Source: Temnopleurus reevesii (taxonomy: Eukaryota > Echinodermata > Echinoidea > Temnopleuroida > Temnopleuridae). Taken from it: 10,165 bases of DNA. The stretch covers positions 33,046 through 43,210 of the forward strand of contig BQKZ01005795.1 of assembly GCA_036244855.1 (NCBI GenBank), read 5' to 3'. The position numbers were made by a program, and so were the translations under genes. Under the pieces are notes generated by a model. That model was given only the letters and a program-made list of their open reading frames with translations, ran no database searches and had not been told where the DNA came from. Below are positions 1 through 6,321 of the stretch, one piece after another (within the stretch, counting starts at the first letter, position 1; each line of letters opens with the position of its first letter).

Positions 1-130
1 TGGTGGTGGTGGTGGTGGTGGTGGTGGTGGTGGTGATGATGGTGGTGGTGGTGGTGGTGATGATGATGATGATGATGGTGATTGTGATGGTGATGATAAC
101 GATAATGATGATGATGACGATGATGACGAC

Positions 131-187
<57 letters not shown>
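1..187. repeat. TGG/TGA trinucleotide microsatellite (intronic)
   Basis: A tract of TGG units grades into interrupted TGA/TGATAA units and then a long pure (TGA)n run up to about 187, with imperfect units to about 245. It sits in the SF3A1 intron upstream of 379 and is cut by the window start. All open frames here give runs of Met, Val or Asp and are not genes. Confidence 0.95.
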
Positions 188-188
<1 letters not shown>

Positions 189-378
189 AAGATTAAGATG
201 ATGGCGATTATGATGAGGATGTTTATGATCATGGTGATAGTAATAACATCAGACCACAATGTATTAGTAATCACTTTTTAATGTGACGTGAGAACTCAAT
301 CAGTCTTACTAATCCATAATTTATAAAAAAAAATCTTTCATAACTTATTCAATCCCATTCTTTCCTATCCCCCCTCAG

Positions 379-557
379 GTGGCCCAATGGGTGGCCCTAT
401 GCCCATGCCTCCCCGGGGTCCCCCTCCAATGATGATGCAGGAGCCTCAACACGGCGGCCCACCTAGACCCGACATGGGCATGGACGAACCACCTGCCAAG
501 AAACAGAAGACGGAGGATGATCTTATCCCCGAAGAACAGTTTCTTGCTACACACAAG
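379..557 (+). CDS. SF3A1: SF3A1 exon: Pro/Met-rich linker and NLS
   Basis: The exon follows a pyrimidine-rich acceptor (cccccctcag, AG at 377-378) and ends at a gtgagt donor starting at 558. The first two bases complete a split Gly codon, then 59 codons run open: GPMGGPMPMPPRGPPP, a Met run, the KKQK nuclear localisation signal and the acidic PEEQF segment. A TACTAAT-like branch site lies near 308-313, about 65 bases before the acceptor. The antisense open frame over this exon is a shadow. Confidence 0.94.
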
Positions 558-784
558 GTGAGTTGAGATGGTTTTGTGGACATATGGAAATGATTTCATT
601 TTGTTGGCCGAGACAGAACTTTTTGGTCTGTTTGAGAGAATGATTTTACTTTTCATATTTGATTAGCAGTTTCAGATGAGAGAAAACATTTTCAACACTT
701 AACTTTGCTGTTGGTCTTTCGGTTAATTCATATGTGAGCAAGGTGAATGGTGATAATGATGTTGATAAGCTCCCCCCCCCCCCC

Positions 785-822
<38 letters not shown>

Positions 823-2416
823 AGTTGTTTTGATGCCCTCAACCGACCAACCCTCTGAAAATGGCCAGTCTCGAACTTTTTTTCACTCATTATATAAACA
901 AAATCCTAGTAAAAGTTTTAGAAAACATATGAATTATAACCTCAAAAACCATTCCCAGACATTTGATGACTTTTACTCCAATTCTAAGTCTTATTTTTTT
1001 ACATGAAATTTGTTTGAAAAACGGAATAATTTTTTTGCGCGGACCAACCAATCCAATTTTTCAAATCAGTCAATCTCTGGCATCCAAACCATTTTGTGAT
1101 GGGTCTCTTTCGATAATATTACTAATGCCAGTAATGATAATAACTGATAATAAAATTAGGGCAATTCCATTTATTTGTCAGCCATTTTGTATGTACAACT
1201 TTAATTTTGTCTAGCTTTATTTTACTTCATTAATTTTGTATACATAATCATTTAAAAGCAGTTCACCTTCTTTAAGAAATCGGATATGAACATTGTAAAT
1301 TTAGATCAGTACAGTTTCATGTGTCTCCCTATCTTGCTACACAACCAGTGCACCACGCTCACATAATTTTAAATGATACAATTTTGATCCCTTTCTTTCT
1401 CTCATAGGGCTCTGTCATGTTCAACGTTGTTTGTCCGCTTGTGCAAGATAAACCGGAATGGAAACTACACGGACAACGAATCACGCTCAACATGCCGCTT
1501 ACAGACCAGATCTCGGTCATCAAAGCCAAGCTCTTTGAGCAACTGGGTATCCCCGCTGGAAAGCAAAAGCTACAGCATGAGGTGAGTTAAAGTTGAATGC
1601 TAATTTTCTTTTCTTTCTTTTAGAAGACATTTTTTTCTTATGGTAAAATATTGCTTTACAAGACTATACACTCAGCCTTGTCTTACTCGCATCTTTTTGG
1701 ATTGAAGAACTAACTTTGACTTTTGACGTGCTCAGATTTGCTCTTAGCGCCTTAAGCCCTGGTCACATAGGACCTCGGAAGCAACACAATTCACCCAGAC
1801 TCTTTGTTAATTCACAGTTAACTGCCTCAGAACAATGAGTCAGGGTGAATCGTATTGCTTCCGGGGTCCTATGTGACAAGGGTTTTAAGTATTGAACTAC
1901 TATGGAAAGTGTGCTATGTAAGATCCACATATTAGTATTGTTATTATTATTACTATGAAGATGACCTGATAAGACCTCCGACTTGTTCAAAGACATGTAA
2001 AAGGAAAGAAATTGGAATAGAATAAGTTGGAAGATTAAATTAAGCAGGATTTAAAGTGAGGGAGGGGAAAGAACGAGGAATAATTTTAGAAACCGGAAAA
2101 AAAAAGGGAGATGGAAGAAGGGCAGGAGAATAAGGAAAAGAATGAGAAAAGATATAAAATGTTTTGAATTTGTGGAATAAATGATGGTACTAATAATAGT
2201 ATGAAGATTGAGATAAAAACAAATGGGAAAGATTGAATACAAAATTTTTGTATGAAACGCTGTCAGAAATTAAAATATCTGGTATTTCTTTTTTGTTTCT
2301 TCCTTTTTCAACAGGGCTTGTTTATCAAGGACTCCAACACGTTGGGTTTCTACAATTTCATGCACGGAACGGTCGTCCAACTTCAACTCAAAGAGCGTGG
2401 AGGCAGGAGACGTTGA
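379..2416 (+). CDS. SF3A1: Splicing factor 3A subunit 1, C-terminal part (3 exons)
   Basis: Join 379-557, 1408-1581, 2315-2416; partial at the 5' end. SF3A1 is a subunit of the SF3a complex of the U2 snRNP, which acts in the nucleus in branch-site recognition and early spliceosome assembly. About 150 residues are visible. Residues 1-40 form a Gly/Pro/Met-rich linker. EPPAKKQKTEDD, at about 40-51, matches the nuclear localisation signal of the vertebrate protein. Residues 63-146 form the ubiquitin-like domain (WKLHGQ, LPLTDQ-like strand, SVIKAK, PAGKQKLQHEG, FIKDSN, FYN). The end is LKERGGRRR, corresponding to the human RGGRKK tail. In the human protein this domain and tail bind stem-loop 4 of U1 snRNA, bridging U1 and U2. 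Both introns are phase 0 with gtgagt donors. The two SURP modules and the SF3A3-binding region must lie upstream of the window. The identification is very secure; the exact organism is not known. Confidence 0.95.
558..1407 (+). other. SF3A1 intron (850 bp)
   Basis: The intron is bounded by gtgagt at 558 and catag at 1407. Apart from the C14/A36 homopolymer block I see AT-rich sequence with no recognisable exon, RNA gene or transposon. The two open frames on the + strand between 734 and 1214 have no recognisable protein content and the first translates the homopolymer. Confidence 0.9.
772..821. repeat. Poly(C)14-poly(A)36 homopolymer block
   Basis: Fourteen C at 772-785 are directly followed by 36 A at 786-821. 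It is a pure homopolymer junction inside the SF3A1 intron. No retroposon body could be recognised next to the A tract, so it is annotated only as simple repeat. Its length is likely to be unstable in sequencing. Confidence 0.95.
1408..1581 (+). CDS. SF3A1: SF3A1 exon: first two thirds of ubiquitin-like domain
   Basis: Acceptor ctttctctcatag ends at 1407 and the gtgagt donor starts at 1582. The 174 bases give exactly 58 codons in phase 0. The peptide runs from GSVMFNVVCPLVQDKPEWKL through TDQISVIKAKLFEQLG to PAGKQKLQHE. It aligns without gaps to the human SF3A1 ubiquitin-like fold (strands 1-2, helix 1 and the conserved PAGKQKLQYE turn). Confidence 0.95.
1756..1884. mobile_element. Fold-back MITE with 40-bp inverted repeats, TTAA-flanked
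   Basis: Arms 1757-1796 and 1843-1882 are inverted copies with 4 mismatches in 40. Both begin CCCTGGTCACATAGGACC or CCCTTGTCACATAGGACC. The pairing continues more loosely (GACTC/GAGTC) for about 14 further bases, so nearly the whole element folds on itself. TTAA occurs at 1752-1755 and 1885-1888, consistent with a TTAA target-site duplication as made by piggyBac- or Kolobok-type transposases. There is no coding capacity, so it is a non-autonomous element. The superfamily is an inference from TTAA and the CCC start. Confidence 0.8.
2055..2160. repeat. Purine-rich stretch
   Basis: This is about 100 bases of nearly uninterrupted purines on the + strand (gggaggggaaagaacgagg, then A/G runs). The facing - strand open frame (Phe/Leu/Ile-rich) is a by-product of this composition. 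It lies in the SF3A1 intron before the last exon; no function is evident. Confidence 0.7.
2315..2416 (+). CDS. SF3A1: SF3A1 terminal coding exon, UBL end and RGG tail
   Basis: Acceptor tttttcaacag ends at 2314. There are 33 codons plus a TGA stop at 2414-2416. The peptide GLFIKDSNTLGFYNF continues to HGTVVQLQLKERGGRRR. The basic RGG-type tail is the part that contacts RNA in the human protein. The last 23 codons belong to the first unit of a threefold tandem repeat that continues into the 3' UTR. This copy is the functional one, because it alone is joined to the acceptor and the FIKDSN strand and has no stop or frameshift. Confidence 0.94.
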   Translation, partial: GLFIKDSNTLGFYNFMHGTVVQLQLKERGGRRR

Positions 2417-2834
2417 GGACACCATAGCTATTGATTACATCATACAAGCAGATTTTTTTAGGGACACCATACTTAGCAATGTGTGTATGGTACAGCTGCA
2501 TTACCTTATCTGTCCTTTCTACAATTTCATGCACGGAACGGTCGTCTAGCTGTAACTCACTGAACATCGAGGACACTATAGCAATTGATTTCATCATACG
2601 AGTAAATTTCTTAAGGACACCATACTTAGCAATGTGTGTATGGTACTGCTGGACCTACCTTATCGGTCCTTTCTACAATTTTCATGCAAGGAACAGTTGT
2701 CCAACTTCAACTCAAAGAGCGTGAAGGGAGGAGGCATTGAAGACACCATAGCTATTGAATTTACTTCATGAGTATATTTTTAAAGATACCATACTAGCAA
2801 TGTATGAAAGAAGGAGCAATTGCACTTCCTGTCC
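2347..2834 (+). repeat. Threefold tandem repeat of SF3A1 coding end plus 3' UTR
   Basis: Units 2347-2515 (169 bp), 2516-2669 (154 bp) and 2670-2834 (165 bp) each start TTTCTACAATTT and end near CTGTCC or CGGTCC. Each unit holds the last 23 codons of SF3A1 followed by about 100 bases of UTR (GACACCATAGCTATTGA, then ACCATACTTAGCAATGTG). Unit 1 is the functional coding copy. Unit 2 has a TAG where unit 1 has CAA and lacks about 15 bases covering the RGG codons. Unit 3 has one extra T before the ATG but still reads MQGTVVQLQLKER and EGRRH before TGA. Substitutions are scattered over all three units, so the duplication is old. Units 2 and 3 lie in the 3' UTR. Confidence 0.92.
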
Positions 2835-2914
2835 TTTCCACGTACATCAGGAGCTTTCTATATGATGGACAAACACTTACTTAATATTTTCCTCTTTTCC
2901 TCCAATAATTACAG

Positions 2915-2960
2915 GTGAACACAATGATTTCAAGCTTGATGCCACCCCGACCTCAATAAA
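2915..2960 (+). promoter_or_regulatory. Acceptor-like site and candidate poly(A) signal
   Basis: A strong acceptor-like tract (cctcttttcctccaataattacag, split here as cctcttttcc and tccaataattacag) ends at 2914, and AATAAA lies at 2955-2960, only 41 bases later. This could be a short 3' UTR exon or an early poly(A) site of SF3A1. A second AATAAA is at 3031-3036. No transcript evidence is visible, so neither use is proven. Confidence 0.35.
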
Positions 2961-3054
2961 AAGATAATGTGAAGTGTACCTAATTCTGAACATTGTTGAT
3001 TATATGATTATGAGTAAAGATATTAATAATAATAAATAATATGAATATTCATGT

Positions 3055-3092
3055 AGCGCCGGTATCCGCCAGGCTCTTACGCTCATGGCGCT
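3055..3092. repeat. GC-rich short hairpin with AGCGCC/GGCGCT ends
   Basis: AGCGCC at 3055-3060 pairs with GGCGCT at 3087-3092. The enclosed sequence (GGTATCCGCCAGGCTC) is much richer in GC than its surroundings, which suggests a fragment of a dispersed repeat rather than unique DNA. The family is not recognised. Confidence 0.45.
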
Positions 3093-3288
3093 TAACAGAA
3101 AACAATAATTTACACAAACATAATTGAACTACTAATTACATGAAATAATACACCAGAAGTGATGGATTACATAAAACTGTTAAGAAAGAGGTAAATTAAT
3201 TTAAATGTAACATTTTTATTGACCTCATGGACCCCCGCATCATTCTGTCCTTGTCATCTCCATTTTGCAGAAAGAACATGAATTTCAG

Positions 3289-3669
3289 ACCCCGTTTACA
3301 CCAACTCTTAGGCCGGCCTAGTTTTTGGTGTAAACGCTCGCTGGCCCAATTGCGTTACCAAATGCCGGCCTACTTTTGAACCACCTCTGGAGGTTGTCTT
3401 TGGCCGGCCTAGTTTCGGTGTAAACGTTTGCTGGCCCAATTGCGGTACCAAATGGAGGCCCGCTCACGATTGTGACGTCATATCTGATTGTTTTGAGAGT
3501 TTTGCCCGCGTAGTTTGGAGTCTCCTCGCATCATCTGAATTAAAGTTTACATGCAGAGCGTTGCTACCGTCCAAATACTAAACAAGTTAGGCCGGCCTAA
3601 AAGTTTAGGCGTAAACAGGTAACCGAACGGGACTCGGTACCGCAATTGGGCCGACGATGTAAATGGGGT
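3289..3669. mobile_element. Composite fold-back MITE with GGCCGGCC modules
   Basis: The ends ACCCCGTTTACACC (3289-3302) and GATGTAAATGGGGT (3656-3669) are inverted repeats with 2 mismatches in 14. Inside are two direct copies of a module (3309-3364 and 3401-3456: palindromic GGCCGGCC core, GGTGTAAACG, then GGCCCAATTGCG and TACCAAATG). A third, inverted copy lies at 3587-3652 (AGGCCGGCCT, then GGTACCGCAATTGGGCC). GGCCCAATTGCGGTACC at 3433-3449 is a perfect 17-base inverse of 3636-3652. A TGACGTCA (CRE-type) site is at 3473-3480. There is no coding capacity and no clear target-site duplication, so the superfamily is open. Confidence 0.75.
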
Positions 3670-3804
3670 GTAAGATTATAATTTGCTCATGAAATTTCGG
3701 GAAAAATGTCGGAAAGGCCATCAGATTTGCTTGAAATTCAAGTCTTTATGTCTTGCATTATTTTTGAACGAATTTATTAATGAACAGGCTATAAAGATCT
3801 TTTA

Positions 3805-3957
3805 CAGTGGAGATTCATCATAATGAGGTGCTTGGGACCATAAAAAATAGCTTGTTATAGCAGTAATCTCCCTATAGCAGAATTAAAAAACAGTAAGTTA
3901 TATAAAGAGCTGGGACTTTTTCGTTTTATCAGATCTCTTTATACCGAGTTTCCACTG
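3805..3957. mobile_element. TA-flanked pogo/Tigger-like MITE, copy 1
   Basis: The 153-bp element starts CAGTGGAGATTC and ends CGAGTTTCCACTG, flanked by TA at 3803-3804 and 3958-3959. CAGTG-type ends with TA duplications fit the Tc1/mariner-pogo group; this placement is inferred from the ends. It shares the internal motif GGTGCTTGGGACCATAA and GAGCTGGGAC with the element at 8205-8351. Non-coding. Confidence 0.78.
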
Positions 3958-3959
3958 TA

Positions 3960-4152
3960 CGGTGAAACCTCGATATAATGAGCTCGGATATAACGAGATA
4001 CCTTGTATAACGAGGTAATTTTTCAGGCCCCATTCTTTTTATATTCTTTGTTTTTATCCCTGATATAATGAGATACCTGATGTCAAGAGATACCTGATAT
4101 AACGAGGAAATTTCTGTGGTCCCAAGGAACTCATTGTAATGAGGTTTCCCTG
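3960..4152. mobile_element. TA-flanked pogo/Tigger-like MITE, adjacent copy 2
   Basis: It starts CGGTGAAACCTCGATATAA and ends TAATGAGGTTTCCCTG. The TA at 3958-3959 is shared with copy 1, and TA follows at 4153-4154. Its right end, read on the - strand (AATGAG, CTTGGGACCAC), matches the left end of copy 1, so it is a related element in the opposite orientation. Internally it has repeated GATATAA(C/T)GAG units at 3972-3993 and 4060-4107. Confidence 0.72.
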
Positions 4153-4155
4153 TAC

Positions 4156-4224
4156 CAGTAAAATCACCGAGCTATAATAAGAGGATTTTCTGATATGACC
4201 GCTGTGTACCTCGCGGTTCCACTG
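4156..4224. mobile_element. Possible third TA-adjacent MITE remnant
   Basis: CAGTAAAATCACCGAGC at 4156 and CGCGGTTCCACTG ending at 4224 look like degraded inverted CAGTG ends of the same family, enclosing only 69 bp. It follows copy 2 after a gap of three bases. Similarity is partial, so this is a tentative call. Confidence 0.4.
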
Positions 4225-4418
4225 CAGCTAGATTTTATTCTCCTTATCTTCTGCTATGTTGACAAATTGGCTTTTACCCTCTTTGTTTTACCTTGCTCGT
4301 CTGTACCAATACAAAGGTCCCAACTGTTCTGGAATATGCATGAGGTTTATTTGCACTTGAATTCAAGGCTTTTATCATGAGTGAATGACTGAGAGTTTGA
4401 TAATTTTCTCTTGAAAAT

Positions 4419-4517
4419 GATGAGAACATGCTCATTGAAACGTCGAGAGTGGGTAGGTCCTTTTCAGGACCACTCACATTTCCAAGAAAGATAACTAGTT
4501 GTTACAAGTAGTTATCT
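4419..4517. repeat. String of three short hairpins with GAAACGTCG motif
   Basis: Hairpin 1 is ATGAG (4420-4424), loop AACATG, CTCAT (4431-4435). It is followed by GAAACGTCG at 4437-4445. Hairpin 2 is GTGGGTAGGTCC (4449-4460), loop TTTTCA, GGACCACTCAC (4467-4477), which pairs through 11 bp with one bulged A. Hairpin 3 is a perfect 9-bp stem, AGATAACTA (4489-4497) and TAGTTATCT (4509-4517). The arrangement resembles a widespread animal repeat whose consensus has a hairpin followed by GAAACGTCG, often linked to Penelope-like retroelements. That link is from memory and uncertain. Confidence 0.5.
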
Positions 4518-4750
4518 AGTACAACTTGTACCGTGAAGCCTTCTTCTCAGTTTGATAATTGTTCAAATCTTTTTCTTTCACTTTTGTTTAGTTTTCGCGT
4601 TATAATTTTGACCTCACACATACTCTGGAACGGTTGGCATTGCTGGAATAATCTTTAATATGTACTACAGGACGCTATGTTTTGTATAGAATGTTGTGTA
4701 AATGTGTAACTTTGTTTTGAACCATGTAAATTGATTGCACTCTGATCTTT

Positions 4751-4756
4751 AATAAA
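4751..4756 (+). terminator. Candidate poly(A) signal, possible SF3A1 3' end
   Basis: AATAAA is followed within 35-50 bases by a T-rich, GT-containing stretch (TTTTTTTTCTTGTGTG at about 4786-4801), the normal arrangement for cleavage and polyadenylation. If used by SF3A1, the 3' UTR would be about 2.3 kb and would contain the tandem repeats and the MITEs. Earlier AATAAA motifs at 2955 and 3031 are alternatives. Confidence 0.5.
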
Positions 4757-5072
4757 AGTCTGGTATTTTCTGGAAATTTCAATGCTTTTTTTTCTTGTGT
4801 GATTATTTTAGGAGTTGGAAGTGACGAGAGCAGAGACACATCTCCTTTATAGTACATTTTTTTTTTGTAAATGGGAACTGGCTTATCAAAAATGTTCAGG
4901 AGCTAAACAAAATGTGCTCACTTTCTATCTAACACATTTTGCATGTGTTTTCATAAAATAATCTTTGTGAGAGAAGTCACAAATTCTTGAAGAATCTCCT
5001 GCATTCCTTGTTGGACCAGTTTAGTGTTAACTGTAAAAAAAAAAAAAAAAAATCATGACTAGTTGCAGAGCT

Positions 5073-5265
5073 GCCAATCGTTCTGCGATGTGCACGATAG
5101 AAATTAAATTGTGAACCACCCGAAAGTTGAGCCAAATATTTTCTCATAAGATGAAGCACATCAATAATACAATCATGCATTCTGTCATGGGAAAATATTT
5201 GGCTCAGCTGTTTAGGAGATTTACATTTTAATTTCTATCCTTGCGCATATTTCAGAACGGTTGGC
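5073..5265. mobile_element. Inverted-repeat element abutting the GAT microsatellite
   Basis: The left arm 5073-5145 and right arm 5191-5265 are imperfect inverted copies. Paired segments are GCCAATCGTTCTG with CAGAACGGTTGGC, GATAGAAATTAAA with TTTTAATTTCTATC, and GAGCCAAATATTTTC with GAAAATATTTGGCTC. The loop is about 45 bases. It is non-coding and most likely a MITE of unrecognised family. The right arm ends only about 7 bases before the GAT repeat begins. Confidence 0.72.
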
Positions 5266-5271
5266 CTATGA

Positions 5272-5323
5272 ATGATGATGGTGATGATGATGATGATGAT
5301 GATGATGGTGGTGATGGTGGTGG

Positions 5324-5366
<43 letters not shown>

Positions 5367-5395
5367 AGTGGTGGTAGTGGTGGTGATGGTGGTGG

Positions 5396-5454
<59 letters not shown>

Positions 5455-5513
5455 GTGATGTTGATGATGATGATCATGATGATGTTGTTGATGATGATGA
5501 GGATGACCATGAC

Positions 5514-5579
<66 letters not shown>

Positions 5580-5758
5580 AATGATGAGATAATGATTATC
5601 ATGGTTATGATGATGATCATGGTTATGATGATGACAATGATGATGACGATGATGACGATGATGACGATGATGACGATGATGACGATGATGATGATGGTGA
5701 CAATGATGATGATAACAATGATGATGGTGATGAATTGGATGATAGTGTTGATGATGAA
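5272..5758. repeat. Long GAT/ATG trinucleotide microsatellite
   Basis: About 490 bases of GAT units with GGT and GAC variants and a few interruptions (GATCATGATGATGTTGTTG around 5470-5490; ATCATGGTTATG twice around 5598-5630; a GACGAT run at 5643-5686). Each frame stays open for long stretches because GAT, ATG and TGA repeats give poly-Asp, poly-Met or stops, and the reverse gives poly-Ile, His or Ser. None of these frames shows coding features. Confidence 0.95.
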
Positions 5759-5790
5759 AATGGTGCTGCTGCTGCCGATGATGAAAGAGA

Positions 5791-5830
5791 TGACAAGTCT
5801 GATAAAGTGTGATATGACAAATCTGATAAA
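5791..5830. repeat. Short tandem duplication next to the microsatellite
   Basis: TGACAAGTCTGATAAA at 5791-5806 is repeated as TGACAAATCTGATAAA at 5815-5830 (15 of 16 bases equal), with 8 bases between them. Confidence 0.8.
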
Positions 5831-5876
5831 TTAGACCATTAGGCAACACACAAAGCAATAGTAAATCACATATAAT

Positions 5877-5882
5877 TTTATT
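5877..5882 (-). terminator. Candidate ISOC poly(A) signal (distal)
   Basis: TTTATT on the + strand reads AATAAA on the - strand; another is at 5917-5922 and a variant ATTAAA at 6723-6728. Which one, if any, ends the ISOC message cannot be told from sequence. Use of this site would give a 3' UTR of about 1.4 kb. Confidence 0.25.
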
Positions 5883-6240
5883 TATATTTACAAGTTCAAA
5901 ATACAGTTTCACATGATTTATTAGACATGTCTTTCAAATTTGAGTCATCAAAACAATTTTTCAGCAACAATTGTGATTCTCATAAGCAAAAAACCCCTTT
6001 GATTAAATTAATAGAAAAACAAATATGTATCATCCTAATAATTGCATTCAAATATATTCAAACATTCCTTGACAAATATTCTTGATCAATATTTGGTATA
6101 TAGATATAGGCCTATAACTAGGGTTTTTGCGAGAGGGTGGAGGGGGGTCGCAATTTTGGAAAACGCAGACCATTTTTGGATTGCCTGTGAGCTGACAAGC
6201 TAAAAAATTGTAGCAATTTTCTTTTCATTTCACTCTCACT

Positions 6241-6250
6241 CCCCCCCCCC

Positions 6251-6281
<31 letters not shown>

Positions 6282-6288
6282 CTCCTCG

Positions 6289-6321
<33 letters not shown>
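6241..6321. repeat. Compound C / CA / CT microsatellite
   Basis: A C tract (6241-6251) passes into (CA)n to 6278, then after a short CT-rich bridge into (CT)n to about 6320. The reverse strand open frame over it (Glu-Arg and Cys-Val runs) is an artefact. Confidence 0.95.

Larger units (their letters stand above)
1582..2314 (+). other. SF3A1 intron (733 bp)
   Basis: The intron runs from the gtgagt donor to the tttttcaacag acceptor in phase 0. It contains the TTAA-flanked fold-back element at 1756-1884 and a purine-rich stretch at about 2055-2160. Nothing else is recognisable. Confidence 0.9.
2835..3288. other. SF3A1 3' flank, no gene seen
   Basis: The stretch is AT-rich and non-coding, with an ATGAATATTCAT palindrome at 3041-3052 and a GC-rich hairpin at 3055-3092. 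No open frame of interest was found on either strand. It is probably SF3A1 3' UTR or intergenic DNA. Confidence 0.6.
4225..5072. other. Intergenic or SF3A1 3' UTR stretch
   Basis: No protein gene is recognised. The stretch contains a chain of hairpins at 4419-4517, a poly(A) signal candidate at 4751, a T tract after 4785, and an A tract at 5035-5052. The open frames at 4195-4380, 4274-4477 and 4675-4857 lack recognisable content. Confidence 0.6.

Noticed and set aside
3..281. 92-residue + strand open frame, Val/Met-rich
   Set aside because: It is a translation of the TGG/TGA microsatellite inside an intron; no coding features.
375..656. 93-residue - strand open frame over an SF3A1 exon
   Set aside because: It is antisense to a confidently identified SF3A1 exon and has no recognisable protein content.
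772..821. Poly(A) tail of a retroposed gene or SINE
   Set aside because: The A tract is preceded by a C homopolymer, with no recognisable RNA-derived body and no target-site duplication seen.
2431..2724. 97-residue + strand open frame downstream of SF3A1
   Set aside because: It is produced by the tandem repeat units read in a different frame from SF3A1 (LGTPYLAMCVWY recurring as LRTPYLAMCVWY); not a separate gene.
4411..4450. Hammerhead ribozyme core (TGATGAG ... GAAAC)
   Set aside because: The bases between the two core motifs do not form a stem II, since the only pairing (ATGAG with CTCAT) uses core bases; the expected C before TGATGA is absent.
5235..5912. 225-residue - strand and 197-residue + strand open frames, His/Ile and Asp rich
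   Set aside because: Both run through the GAT microsatellite; single-residue runs follow from the repeat unit and change identity at each interruption.
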